Below are positions 23,827-33,983 of a stretch of 64,000 nucleotides of DNA, piece by piece. How positions within the stretch are numbered: the stretch's first letter is position 1; each line of letters opens with the position of its first letter. Origin of the DNA: Vibrio rotiferianus CAIM 577 = LMG 21460 (lineage in GTDB: Bacteria > Pseudomonadota > Gammaproteobacteria > Enterobacterales > Vibrionaceae); NCBI RefSeq assembly GCF_002741985.1, contig NZ_APHW01000111.1, forward strand, positions 186,001-250,000, in the 5' to 3' direction. The position numbers were made by a program, and so were the translations under genes. The notes beneath the pieces are model-generated. The model was not told where the DNA came from, did no database searches, and saw only the letters and a program-made list of their open reading frames with translations.

Positions 23827-25887
23827 ATGCAGCGCAAAAGGAATGGCAAAACATGGCTTGTGGTCGCAATTGCGGCAGTGCTGATGTTGTCTTGCTATAG
23901 CGCCAGCAGAGAGGTTGCCCGTCAGTGGTTGAGCGTACAAACTCAAACCGAAGCTCAACAAAAGCTGCTCGACTATATTGGTGAAGTTCGTCGAGCACTT
24001 AAACGCTTCTACCATCTGCCTTACCTTGTTACCAACAATCCAGAAACCATCGCGTTTGTGAAAGGAAACCGAACTTATTACGAACCGTTGCAAACCCAAC
24101 TGACTCAACTCGATAAAGCTGCCAATACAGAAGGGTGGTTAATCCTGTCTAACTCTGGCGAAGTATTGGTATCGAGTTTGATAGAAGAGCGCTTTAGCCT
24201 GTCTGACCGAAAAGCCATTGTGGAACAAATTCACAATCAAGGCGGCGGTGTTTCCTTGGTGAACAAAACCAAAGGTTCGAGCCCATTGTATTATCTTGCA
24301 GCCCCTATCTACGACGGTCTAGATATCGCAGGCATTGTGGTGGTGCAAATCAACCTGAGCTTATTGACCGAACAGACCATTACTAGCCAAGACATCATTA
24401 CGTTGCAAAATCGCCAGCAACGCTTTTTCCTATCGAGCAGCTCGCTTTATAACGCTGACTGGTTTAACGAACCGAGCAATACCGTTCAGTTAGAAACGCA
24501 ACGCTTATACGACAACACCAATATCAGTGTGTGGACGCTCAACCAGCAACGTTATTTTGCGCACACCGTTAAATTGGATGATTTGAATTGGTACGTAAGC
24601 TACCTCACCCCTTCTAAGCCGATTCAACAAACCATAAACGTGATTGGTTGGAGCGTAGCAGCGCTGATCTTGTTGGTTGTATTACTCGTCATCATTGGTC
24701 TACAGCGTCGCCAGAAACACATCAACCAACAGCGAATTCAAGCTCTGTTGGAAGAATCCCAACGCCGCTTAAAACAAATGATCAATAAGACCCACGTAGG
24801 TTTGCTATTGATTGATGAACAAGGGCAACTGTTCGATCTCAACCCAATGGCGAAGCGTTTGTTCTGTTTACCGGAAAGCGTCAATCGACACGCTTTTGCT
24901 TGGGAATTATTCGACGCAGGCAATCCCAATTCCACCACACTTAAATTACTGAAGGACTTGCCTAAACATAAAGAGCTCGCAGAGATCAGCACGGTCGAAA
25001 CCATAGCCAGACGTAGTGACGGTAGCGTCTTCCCTGTCCTATTTTCTCTGACCAGTTTTCCATGGCATGGCGAGCAGTATTTCCTTGCGACGATCATCGA
25101 TATCAGCAAGCGGAAAAAAGCCGAGCAATCACTGCAACAGGTCAACCAAGAACTGGCGCAGCGGGTAGAAGAGCGAACTCAAGCGCTAAAAGAAGCGCAA
25201 AGCCAATTAATTGAATCGAGCAAAATGGCAGCCTTAGGTCGCATGTCAAGCGCGCTCACTCATGAGCTCAATCAGCCACTAACAGGCTTGCGAACCCTGC
25301 TCACAACAAACGAGCTGCTAGCGGAACGTGGCGAAACCGAGATGATGAAAGCCAACAATGTCTTAGTACAGAAACTGATTGATCGCATGGCAAGCATGAC
25401 CAGTCAGCTAAAGACATTTGCTTACAACAAGCCAGAAAGACTACAAGAGATTTCCCTCACAACCGCTTTAGAAGAAACCCTACGAGTTTATCAATCTCAA
25501 TTAGAGAACGTTGACGTGCGTGTACGTGTTCCTCACGATTTACCTAACATCATGGGTGAAGAACAACGACTGCTTCAAGTGCTCGGCAATCTTGTGTCAA
25601 ACGCATTGGATGCAATGGACCAAACCGACAATCCGCAGCTGAGTTTGATCGTCAATCCAACAGAAAATCAAGTTGAACTGCTTGTCAGTGATAATGGCTG
25701 CGGCGTGTCGGATGAGATGCTTGAATCCATGTTCGAACCATTCCAAACCTCAAAGAAAATTGGTAAAGGTTTAGGACTCGGTTTAGCGATCACGGCTAAT
25801 AACATGCGTGACATGGGTGGCAGTATTTCTGTGCGCATAAACCACTCCAAAGGCCTTTCCTTTGAGCTTATTTTTATAGCTGCCTAG
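23827..25887 (+). CDS. dctB: DctB-like sensor histidine kinase
   Basis: 686-residue membrane kinase. First helix at about 10-28, a periplasmic double-Cache/PDC-type sensor region to about 275, second helix (VIGWSVAALILLVVLLVII), a PAS domain (about 310-420, GLLLIDEQGQLFDLNPMAKRLF), coiled coil, then HisKA with phospho-acceptor His479 in SALTHELNQPL, N box NLVSNALDAM, and G boxes DNGCGVSDEML and GKGLGLGLAI. DctB kinases sense C4-dicarboxylates directly through the periplasmic domain; here the neighbouring TAXI-lhgO operon hints at a C5 hydroxy-dicarboxylate. Start supported by GGAG before ATG. Divergent from dctD with a 177-base gap. Confidence 0.9.
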   Translation: MQRKRNGKTWLVVAIAAVLMLSCYSASREVARQWLSVQTQTEAQQKLLDYIGEVRRALKRFYHLPYLVTNNPETIAFVKGNRTYYEPLQTQLTQLDKAANTEGWLILSNSGEVLVSSLIEERFSLSDRKAIVEQIHNQGGGVSLVNKTKGSSPLYYLAAPIYDGLDIAGIVVVQINLSLLTEQTITSQDIITLQNRQQRFFLSSSSLYNADWFNEPSNTVQLETQRLYDNTNISVWTLNQQRYFAHTVKLDDLNWYVSYLTPSKPIQQTINVIGWSVAALILLVVLLVIIGLQRRQKHINQQRIQALLEESQRRLKQMINKTHVGLLLIDEQGQLFDLNPMAKRLFCLPESVNRHAFAWELFDAGNPNSTTLKLLKDLPKHKELAEISTVETIARRSDGSVFPVLFSLTSFPWHGEQYFLATIIDISKRKKAEQSLQQVNQELAQRVEERTQALKEAQSQLIESSKMAALGRMSSALTHELNQPLTGLRTLLTTNELLAERGETEMMKANNVLVQKLIDRMASMTSQLKTFAYNKPERLQEISLTTALEETLRVYQSQLENVDVRVRVPHDLPNIMGEEQRLLQVLGNLVSNALDAMDQTDNPQLSLIVNPTENQVELLVSDNGCGVSDEMLESMFEPFQTSKKIGKGLGLGLAITANNMRDMGGSISVRINHSKGLSFELIFIAA

Positions 25888-26085
25888 AAAGTAATCAATA
25901 ACCACATATTTTTGCTCAAATATATTTACAAGATAATTGATAAGAGCGTCTAAATAATGAGACAATTTACATAAGTTGCATAAGCAGACAAAAACCAACG
26001 TCTGCACACCTATAACAATGCAACTGTAAATCCGATCTATTCAATTGCTTCGGCAACAAAAATATAAAGTAACAATGGAAACGTT

Positions 26086-27213
26086 ATGAACAAATTAGCT
26101 TTTGCAGTGGCTAGTGCACTAACCGTGCTTTCAACACAATCAATTGCGGCACCATACGTCGCAGATGCTCGCAGCCATGCGATGGGTAACACTGGTGTGG
26201 TTTCAGCAGATTACCTAACAGCCCCACTTCACAACCCTGCTCTTGGTGCGTTATATCGTGAAAACGATGATGTCGGCCTACTTCTGCCTGCATTTGGTAT
26301 CAATGCGAATGACAAAGATGAAGCGCTTACCACTGTCGAAGATGCGCAAGACCTGTACGATCGCATTAAAGGCATGCCAACACCTGCAGATGAGGCAGAA
26401 ATGTCTCGCTTACTAGATAAGCTCGATGATAGTGCTCCAGTAGCAATCAACGGTGGTCTAGGTCTGGCTATCGCAATCCCGACTCGCCATGTTTCAATCA
26501 ACCTATTTAGTACAGGTTACGTTGAAGTGATCGCGGCTCCAGACATTGCTGATTCTGGTACGGTAGAGCAGCGCTACCTGAACTCAAACGTTGAGCTAGT
26601 GGCATTTGGCACTGCTGAATACGGCGTTTCATTTGCACGCAACTTTGAGCTAGGCGGCCAAAACATCGCGTTTGGTATCTCTCCTAAATACCAACAATTG
26701 ATGACCTACTCTCAGCGCACTTCTCTAGATGATTTTGATGTCGAAGATTACGATAAGAGTGAAGTATCAAAGAGTGCCTTCAACATGGATCTAGGCATGG
26801 CGTGGCACAAAAATGCATTCCGCGCTGGTATCACTATTAAAGATCTGTTCAAACAAGACATCGATACAGAACTTGGCGGGTACACTTACGAACTCACCCC
26901 TCAAGCAACTGTAGGTCTTGGTTATGCAAGCGACTACGTTTCATTTAGCATTGATGCCGACTTAACCAAGCAAAAACGTTTCAAAGAACTAGCAGACGAC
27001 ACTCAATTTGTTCGAGTTGGTATTGAAGGCAATGCTTGGGGTTGGGCACAACTACGAGCAGGTTATGAGATGGATCTAGAAGATACTTTAGAAAACTCAA
27101 TTACTGCAGGTATTGGCATCAGCCCATTTGATGTCGTTAGCTTAGACATCGCAGGCTCTTATGCTGGTGAAAACCAACTAGGTGCAGCGGCAAACCTAGC
27201 ATTTACTTTCTAA
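26086..27213 (+). CDS. TraF_2-family outer membrane beta-barrel protein
   Basis: 375-residue exported protein with signal peptide MNKLAFAVASALTVLSTQSIA. The mature part starts APYVADARSHAMGNTGVVSADYLTAPLHNPAL, the opening of FadL-like and 'TraF_2' proteins, and the C-terminal half is a regular pattern of amphipathic beta strands ending in a phenylalanine (NLAFTF), typical of outer membrane barrels. Databases label this family 'conjugal transfer protein TraF', but no conjugation genes are nearby and the plasmid TraF thioredoxin-like fold is not evident, so that name is probably misleading. Function unknown. A GC-rich stem (27222-27246) may terminate it. Confidence 0.75.
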   Translation: MNKLAFAVASALTVLSTQSIAAPYVADARSHAMGNTGVVSADYLTAPLHNPALGALYRENDDVGLLLPAFGINANDKDEALTTVEDAQDLYDRIKGMPTPADEAEMSRLLDKLDDSAPVAINGGLGLAIAIPTRHVSINLFSTGYVEVIAAPDIADSGTVEQRYLNSNVELVAFGTAEYGVSFARNFELGGQNIAFGISPKYQQLMTYSQRTSLDDFDVEDYDKSEVSKSAFNMDLGMAWHKNAFRAGITIKDLFKQDIDTELGGYTYELTPQATVGLGYASDYVSFSIDADLTKQKRFKELADDTQFVRVGIEGNAWGWAQLRAGYEMDLEDTLENSITAGIGISPFDVVSLDIAGSYAGENQLGAAANLAFTF

Positions 27214-27410
27214 ATGTTATCTCCAGCCTTGCATAAGCGGGGCTGGAACTCTATTTCCAACTATTCTGATTTACCCCCCCCTTCCGATTAAAAAAATACC
27301 AGTTGAGCCATATTCTCCCGAAGCTTGAGAAAAACACGATCTCAATATCAGAATCCCTCTTTGACCTACACTATTCTCAAATACAGAAAACACATATTTC
27401 AAAACAATAA

Positions 27411-28814
<1,404 letters not shown>

Positions 28815-28842
28815 CCTTAGTAAGCAACTCATCAGAAATAAC

Positions 28843-28866
28843 AAAGCCCTGTAAACACAGGGCTTT
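28843..28866 (+). terminator. intrinsic terminator after the GH1 gene
   Basis: AAAGCCCTG-TAAACA-CAGGGCTTT followed by TCTTATT; placed between the convergent GH1 and PhoX genes and usable from both sides. Confidence 0.85.
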
Positions 28867-28901
28867 TCTTATTCCCGATTATCAGTCATATGACCTATTG
28901 G

Positions 28902-30938
28902 TTAAACACCAATTTCACCACCGTCTTCACGGCGAATAACCACCGTTGCGGCACGTGGACGAATCGACATCCCCGCTGGAGTCTCTTCCGCAGCATTATC
29001 GCTGTATGGCCAGTTACCCGGATGCTGAATGTTCACGAACAGCGATTTGTAATCTGGGCTGATGGTAAAGCCGGTCACTTCACAGCCGTTAGGACCAACA
29101 AAAAAACGCTTCAGTTCCGCTTGGTTCTCTGCACCAATCACCTCTTGCGTGCCGTTTTCATCTGTCAGTTTTGATGGCACGACAGCAAGCATTTGATCAT
29201 TGGTGTAGGACGTCACTTCATCTGCACCATTATCCGTTTGAATCCAAAGGATGCCGCGAGGGTCAAACGCCAAACCGTCTGGGCTCGCAAACTGGTTAAG
29301 CTCCGTCAAGCTCGAACGGTTAGTGTCCGCATCACCGTTTGCTGGAGAACCAAACACAAAGATATCCCACGTAAAGTCTGTTGCCGCTTCGCCTTCGTCC
29401 CAGCGAATTACATGACCAAACTTGTTGTTCAGACGAGGGTTGGCTGGGTTAGTTTCCTCTGTACGCTTGGTGTTGTTCGTTAGCGTTAGATAAACCGAAC
29501 CTGTGAACGGGTCAACGGTACACCACTCAGGACGATCCATAGGTGTTGCACCAACAAGGTCTGCTGCGCCTGCCGTATTTAGGATAATCTCTGCTAGCGA
29601 GTTAAAGTTGTCTGCCAGCTTACCACCAGAAACTGTCGCGCTATCTAGTGTTAGTGGTAGCCAAGTACCAGAGCTGTCTTCATTAAAGCGCGCCACATAC
29701 AGAGTGCCTTCATCCATGTACTTATCACCCGTTGCCAAACGGTTCGCTGGATTAGCATCTGTTGGATCCCATGCTGCTGCAGATTCAAATTTGTATAGGT
29801 ACTCAAAACGAGAATCGTGGCCAGAGTAAAAGACCACAGGCTTACCTTCTTCAAGCTTACCGAACGTACAGCCTTCGTGACGGAAACGACCTAGCGCCGT
29901 ACGCTTTTTCGCGCGTGAGTTTTGCGTGTAAGGGTCAATTTCTACAATGTAACCATGACCGTTTGCTTCGTTACGGTAATCGTCCAATGCGCTTGCACCA
30001 GTTGGTTCTACATTGAATCGTGTGAACTCGTCTAAACGTTCCTCAGCGTTGCCCGCCAACGTTTCCCATAAGTAACGAGTGCGCTCATCGTCGACACCAA
30101 TACGATCTTGCTCTTCAGTGCGAACACCTGCGTTGACGAAGTAACCCGGCCAGTTCTCTTCACACGTTAGGTACGTGCCCCAAGGCGAGAAACCATTACC
30201 ACAGTTGTTCAGTGTGCCACGTGCTTGGCTGCCATCTTGAGAGAAGCGAGTCACGGCCAATTCTGTATTTGCCACAGGACCAGATAAGTCCATGACCGTA
30301 GCACCGGTGTAACGGCGGTTTAGTGGGTCGGTATCCACTAGCTTCCACATGTTGTCTTCAAGTTGAACGCGAACCACAGAGACACCATGTGCGTTAATTT
30401 CTTTACGAACTTCGTCGACGATAGTGCGCACACCGCCCACAACGGTTGGACCACTTGGATGCAATGCTGAAGTATCAATGTACTCGTGGTTAATACACAA
30501 CAAGCCATCAGTATCACTGTCATTTAGTGAGAAAAAGTGCATGCCATCGTGGTGCATACCCAGCGCATTCAGCTGATCAGTACTCGTGTTACTACCATCA
30601 TCTTTCCAGGCATTACCTTGTGCGTTTAGCGGCGTCCCCCAAGGCACTAATACCTGTGCGATATAACCTTGCGGAATCGAAACTGCATCCGTCAGAGAGC
30701 CCGGAATAGAATCAAAATTCAATACTGCGCTAGACACGTTAGACCCATTCCCAGCTGAAGTACCCGAGCTAGACGAGTTGCACCCAGATAAACCAAATGC
30801 ACCAAAAGCGGTCATTGCACTAATACCTAAACCACCTTTCAGGATACTGCGTCGAGAGAGGCTCGCTTCCAGTACTTCTTCAAAAGGCTTGTTATTACTC
30901 TGGTTGTAACGCTTCGCGTCGAAGGTTTCCTTACTCAT
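28902..30938 (-). CDS. PhoX-family (DUF839) phosphatase, Tat-exported lipoprotein
   Basis: 678-residue predicted periplasmic phosphomonoesterase that uses Ca2+ and iron in characterised PhoX enzymes. The N-terminus is long, with a twin-arginine motif SRRSILK at about residue 29 and a hydrophobic stretch ending in a lipobox LSGC (Cys53), so it is both Tat-dependent and probably lipid-anchored. Internal PhoX marks include the region CGNGFSPWGTYLTCEENWPGYF and the EPTGASALD and GRFRHEGCTF segments, and a C-terminal PDGLAFDPRGILWIQTDNGA. It is monocistronic; a -10 TATAAT lies at plus 30966-30971. A convincing Pho box was not found. Confidence 0.9.
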   Translation of the reverse strand: MSKETFDAKRYNQSNNKPFEEVLEASLSRRSILKGGLGISAMTAFGAFGLSGCNSSSSGTSAGNGSNVSSAVLNFDSIPGSLTDAVSIPQGYIAQVLVPWGTPLNAQGNAWKDDGSNTSTDQLNALGMHHDGMHFFSLNDSDTDGLLCINHEYIDTSALHPSGPTVVGGVRTIVDEVRKEINAHGVSVVRVQLEDNMWKLVDTDPLNRRYTGATVMDLSGPVANTELAVTRFSQDGSQARGTLNNCGNGFSPWGTYLTCEENWPGYFVNAGVRTEEQDRIGVDDERTRYLWETLAGNAEERLDEFTRFNVEPTGASALDDYRNEANGHGYIVEIDPYTQNSRAKKRTALGRFRHEGCTFGKLEEGKPVVFYSGHDSRFEYLYKFESAAAWDPTDANPANRLATGDKYMDEGTLYVARFNEDSSGTWLPLTLDSATVSGGKLADNFNSLAEIILNTAGAADLVGATPMDRPEWCTVDPFTGSVYLTLTNNTKRTEETNPANPRLNNKFGHVIRWDEGEAATDFTWDIFVFGSPANGDADTNRSSLTELNQFASPDGLAFDPRGILWIQTDNGADEVTSYTNDQMLAVVPSKLTDENGTQEVIGAENQAELKRFFVGPNGCEVTGFTISPDYKSLFVNIQHPGNWPYSDNAAEETPAGMSIRPRAATVVIRREDGGEIGV

Positions 30939-30965
30939 GGTGTTGCTTTCCCAGTGTTAGGTTGA

Positions 30966-30971
30966 ATTATA
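30966..30971 (-). promoter_or_regulatory. -10 element of the PhoX gene
   Basis: TATAAT on the minus strand, about 30 bases before the start codon. No good -35 at 17 bases, so activation by a regulator is likely. Confidence 0.5.
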
Positions 30972-31130
30972 GGTTTGTAAAGCGAGGGGAATTTTGGAAG
31001 ATAAAAGTGACAGATTTAGTCTATCTTTATGAAGTTTGCGTTTCGAAAATGTTATAAGATCATCATCTATTCTACCTAATCCCGATTTTGCTTGGGCTAA
31101 GCTAGATTTGGGGGTATAAGGTTTATACTC

Positions 31131-31168
31131 AAGTAACTTCAAAATCCCCCTAAAGGGCGAGGTTACTT
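31131..31168 (+). promoter_or_regulatory. stem-loop in the yggL leader
   Basis: AAGTAACTTC (31131-31140) pairs with GAGGTTACTT (31159-31168) over 10 positions with one G-U, and an inner CCC/GGG helix can form in the loop. It ends about 30 bases before the yggL start and may act on its translation. Confidence 0.4.
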
Positions 31169-31200
31169 AAGAACATTTAAATCATCCACGAGAGATAATC

Positions 31201-31539
31201 ATGAAACTAGATAAAATCGATAACAAAAATCGTCGTCTGCGTAAAAAGCTATTCCTAGGCGAATTCGCTATCCTAGGTTTTGAAATCAGCTGTGAAACAG
31301 ACATTAACGACTTCGACCGTTACGATGCATTCGTTGATGAGTTTATCGACTACATTGATGGCCTAAACCTTTGTTTCGGCGGCGGTGGTCTTGAACTGTT
31401 TGAAGGCTTCCTATGTTCAACTGGGCGTTACGAAAGCGCGACTGAAGAACAAAAAGCACAAGTTTTGGCTTGGCTACAAGCTCGTCCAGAAGTTAGCAGC
31501 GCAAAAGCTGGCGAATTAGTTGACGCAAACTACCTGTAA
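31201..31539 (+). CDS. yggL: YggL-family (DUF469) ribosome-associated protein
   Basis: 112-residue cytoplasmic protein matching E. coli YggL along its length: NRRLRKKLFLGEFAILGFEI near the start, FVDEFIDYIDGLNLCFGGGG in the middle and WLQARPEVSSAKAGELVDANY at the end. E. coli YggL has been found bound to the 50S ribosomal subunit. GAGAGATAATC precedes the ATG. Here it is separated from its usual partner trmB/mutY region and stands alone, closed by a UUCG-loop terminator. Confidence 0.9.
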   Translation: MKLDKIDNKNRRLRKKLFLGEFAILGFEISCETDINDFDRYDAFVDEFIDYIDGLNLCFGGGGLELFEGFLCSTGRYESATEEQKAQVLAWLQARPEVSSAKAGELVDANYL

Positions 31540-31572
31540 TTACAGAGCCATTCCGTAATACAAATAATTGAG

Positions 31573-31599
31573 AAAGCTGGTCTTCGGACTGGCTTTTTT
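31573..31599 (+). terminator. intrinsic terminator with UUCG loop after yggL
   Basis: AAAGCTGGTC-TTCG-GACTGGCTTT followed by TTTG; stem includes two G-U pairs. Confidence 0.85.
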
Positions 31600-31774
31600 G
31601 CGTTTTGGGCAATGATTTTGTGCTAAATGCACCAAGGCTTGGAAAGCGGATAGTTTTTGGGGTATTGGGAAACTTTGGTATTTGGAAAGAGTTAGTGTGC
31701 TAGATAATTTTAGAGCTGGCGTTCTATGGAGGGTCATCCGTCCATTGCCAGCTCAGTGTCACGAGTGTGGTTAA

Positions 31775-31861
31775 CTATGCTTTTTTAGCAGCGTCAGTTT
31801 TTGTGTCTTTCCAATATTGAATACGTACACGATGCAACTGTGCTCTTCTCATCTTTTTCAT
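31775..31861 (-). CDS. small basic peptide (28 residues)
   Basis: An open frame of 28 codons, MKKMRRAQLHRVRIQYWKDT followed by KTDAAKKA, preceded by GGGAG at 8 bases before ATG. The peptide is very basic (11 Lys/Arg), with one Trp, no Cys and no membrane segment. The upstream leader contains two stems: CCCC/GGGG (about 31922-31944) and the palindrome GCTCAT-G-ATGAGC (about 31888-31902). I do not recognise it. Good ribosome binding site, biased composition and structured leader argue for expression; there is no homology evidence. The remaining gap (31945-32204) shows nothing else. Confidence 0.45.
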   Translation of the reverse strand: MKKMRRAQLHRVRIQYWKDTKTDAAKKA

Positions 31862-32204
31862 AGTAATCTCCCTCATCTATATAGGTAGCGCTCATCATGA
31901 GCTTATTGTCTAAGGTTGTTTTCCCCTTCAATCTATCGGGGAATGGACAAATTAACCGTGATTGATTTCACAACATAATGACAAAACATGCCGTGTTGCA
32001 GTCAATTTTTGAACAGTTCGACTGCGTTTTATCGTATGGCAAGGGTTAACCTATCCACTGAATATGACAAATTAATGGCAATCAAGTTCCCTATTTCATC
32101 TGTCATTGAATCTTAATAATGATTCTTGAATAACCTAGCAAGTAATATACCAGTTGCACATTAATTCCCGTTCAGCGCTCAGCTATAATGCTCATGAACT
32201 CTGG

Positions 32205-33071
32205 CTAAGGCTGAATCCGCTGCTGATAGTGTTGGCGGTAATCTCTCGGAGTAAGCCCTTTATAAGTCTTAAAATGGCGATTAAACAAGGCTTGGTTTCG
32301 ATACCCTACTCGTTCAAACACTATCCCAATCGGTAACTCTGTCGATTGCAGTAAGTCCGCTGCGTGATTAATACGCAGCTTCATCAAGCGCTGGCTAAAG
32401 GGTTCTTTAAAGTGCTTTTGAAATAATCGAGTCACGGCACTTTCACTAAGCGATAAATCGTTCGCTAAGTCGGCAAGGGTTATTTTACGAGCAAAGTGCT
32501 GCTCAAGGTACGCATTGACCTTAGCAACCCGCTCTCTTTCTTGTTGCTCATGTTCACTCAGCGAGAGGTAAGAATGCGTCATCAGTGTTTTTGCGGCTTC
32601 ATCATGAGCAAGCAAAGAGAGAACATGAATAAAACGGGCAAGCTGTTCGATTGCAGGGACTTTCATCAGCTCATGCATCAAGTCCACCACTTGTTGGGCC
32701 GTTCCCTTAGAAAAGACCACACCTTTATTGGCCGCTTTTAATAACGGGTCAAGTTTACGTAGCTCCGTGCAATAAAACATGAGGTTGGAAATCCACTCAC
32801 GCTTAAACCAAACCACGTGTGTCTCACAATTGTCTTTCGAAGACGTAGAGCAAAAAGAATGCGGAACGCCAGGGGCAATCAACAACATCTGATTATGTTC
32901 GATATCCATCTCGCAATGGCCGACATTTAACACTCCATGAAAATGACGATGAATAACCAACTCATACACATCATCATGAAAGTGTAAATCAGACTGCTTT
33001 GTTGACTCATCAATTCGACGATAACGCCAAGAAAAGCCTGGTCTCTGAGGTATTTTTTCAATGTACGCCAT
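32205..33071 (-). CDS. AraC-family transcriptional regulator
   Basis: 288 residues. The N-terminal cupin-type sensing domain contains SDLHFHDDVYELVIHRHFHGVLNVG and LLIAPGVPHSF, the pattern of sugar- or metabolite-binding AraC regulators. The C-terminal domain has both helix-turn-helix motifs: ITLADLANDLSLSESAVTRLFQKHF and the signature GYRNQALFNRHFKTYKGLTPRDYR. No obvious target gene is adjacent: the divergent neighbour is a small unknown protein gene. Effector unknown. Confidence 0.88.
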   Translation of the reverse strand: MAYIEKIPQRPGFSWRYRRIDESTKQSDLHFHDDVYELVIHRHFHGVLNVGHCEMDIEHNQMLLIAPGVPHSFCSTSSKDNCETHVVWFKREWISNLMFYCTELRKLDPLLKAANKGVVFSKGTAQQVVDLMHELMKVPAIEQLARFIHVLSLLAHDEAAKTLMTHSYLSLSEHEQQERERVAKVNAYLEQHFARKITLADLANDLSLSESAVTRLFQKHFKEPFSQRLMKLRINHAADLLQSTELPIGIVFERVGYRNQALFNRHFKTYKGLTPRDYRQHYQQRIQP

Positions 33072-33237
33072 TCATCACCCTACTAGATAATATTGCTCTA
33101 CGCGTAAATAGTATCAGTAATGCAGGTCGATTCTTCATTACGCCTCAATAGTATTGATATTAAGCGGCATACTATCAACTTAGCCTCGTCTCGCTCCTTA
33201 TTCTTGCCTCATAAAGACGCTAACTAAAGGAGCTGTT

Positions 33238-33483
33238 ATGAGTAACTTCAAAACCAAGCTACGCCGGATCATGCAGAAAACTCGCGATGAATGGGCCATG
33301 TTTGCAGTACAAGAGATGGGGATTTCATCAGAAACAATCGCTAAATCTTATGGCTACAATTCGAGTTGTGATCTTGAGCAAACTCTCAGACAAGGCGAAA
33401 AAGACAACGATTCGTACATTCGCTCGGAATCTTGTGCGAGATCTCTTACAAGCAATGTAAGTAAAACGACCATCTTTGACTAA
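33238..33483 (+). CDS. small hypothetical protein upstream of the Csr sRNA
   Basis: 81 residues, with a strong AAAGGAG site 6 bases before ATG. The first half is basic and helical (NFKTKLRRIMQKTRDEWAMFAVQEMG); the next part, ISSETIAKSYGYNSSCDLEQTL, looks like a helix-turn-helix-like or coiled segment, and the tail is Ser/Thr rich. I do not recognise a family. The last 50 bases of the frame carry the VarA/UvrY-type binding site for the sRNA downstream, so the C-terminal residues may be constrained by that site. Confidence 0.6.
   Translation: MSNFKTKLRRIMQKTRDEWAMFAVQEMGISSETIAKSYGYNSSCDLEQTLRQGEKDNDSYIRSESCARSLTSNVSKTTIFD
33433..33450 (+). promoter_or_regulatory. VarA/UvrY (GacA-type) binding site for the Csr sRNA
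   Basis: TGTGCGAGATCTCTTACA closely matches the GacA/UvrY box TGTAAGAGATCGCTTACA (15 of 18 positions). It is about 160-180 bases upstream of the predicted sRNA start, the usual distance for csrB genes. Confidence 0.75.
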
Positions 33484-33575
33484 GAACAAGTCGAACAACA
33501 ACCTTAAGCAATTGAAAAATAAAACTTATATCTTTTTAAGCAATATCCGCTGCCAAAGTTTTTTTACCTAGCTGA

Positions 33576-33604
33576 TTGAGAGTAATCAGCAAAACAACAA
33601 TACT
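33576..33604 (+). promoter_or_regulatory. sigma-70 promoter of the Csr sRNA
   Basis: TTGAGA (33576-33581), a 17-base spacer and AATACT (33599-33604) predict a start near 33611, just before the first AGGAT repeat. Confidence 0.6.
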
Positions 33605-33610
33605 AAACAT

Positions 33611-33903
33611 GTCGACAGGATGTTGGCGGGAACAGGAAAAAAGCCTAAAGGATTGGGTATCTTCAGGATGAAGATTTGGTAGCTTAGGATGAGTTATCAG
33701 CAAGGATGTAGTTAAGCTCTAGGATAGAGTTCGCCCGTCAGGATGATAGGCAAGAATGGACACCGCTAGGAAGGCGATGAACAAGGAACTCGGTTAAAGG
33801 ACTTAGCCACAATCAAGGATAGATGCAGGGAGCACCTATTAGTAGCCGGATTGCTGCGAAAAAGAATAAGCCCCGTCTGGGAAACCAGGCGGGGTTTTAT
33901 TTT
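33611..33903 (+). ncRNA. csrB: CsrB-type regulatory RNA that sequesters CsrA
   Basis: A non-coding stretch of about 290 bases with about 16 GGA motifs, many of the form AGGAT or AGGA (for example near 33616, 33640, 33650, 33669, 33687, 33702, 33721, 33737, 33768, 33819), which is the CsrA-binding signal of CsrB/CsrC RNAs, often shown in hairpin loops. It ends in a strong intrinsic terminator, CCCCGTCTGG-GAAA-CCAGGCGGGG plus TTTTATTTT. A VarA-type box lies upstream. Vibrios carry several such RNAs acting redundantly in the VarS/VarA-CsrA circuit that affects quorum sensing, carbon storage and virulence. Which of the paralogues this is I cannot tell. Confidence 0.88.
33870..33903 (+). terminator. 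terminator of the Csr sRNA
   Basis: 10-bp GC-rich stem (CCCCGTCTGG / CCAGGCGGGG) closed by a GAAA tetraloop and followed by TTTTATTTT. Confidence 0.92.
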
Positions 33904-33983
33904 GCCTGTCATTTATCTGCACCTCTGCGCTCAGCTATGCATCATGCTATTATTTCAGCAATTTCTCTAGCAGACGATACCCT

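Noticed and set aside
27284-27291. C8 tract upstream of the GH1 gene as a possible phase-variation tract
   Set aside because: Intergenic, more than 100 bases from the start and not placed in a recognisable promoter spacer.
31003-31021. CTGTCAC with AAAT spacer on the minus strand upstream of PhoX, resembling half a Pho box
   Set aside because: Only one of the two repeats is recognisable and it lies about 35 bases from the -10, too far for a PhoB site.
31540-31737. 65-codon minus-strand frame after yggL
   Set aside because: Overlaps the yggL terminator and shows no ribosome binding site or family resemblance.
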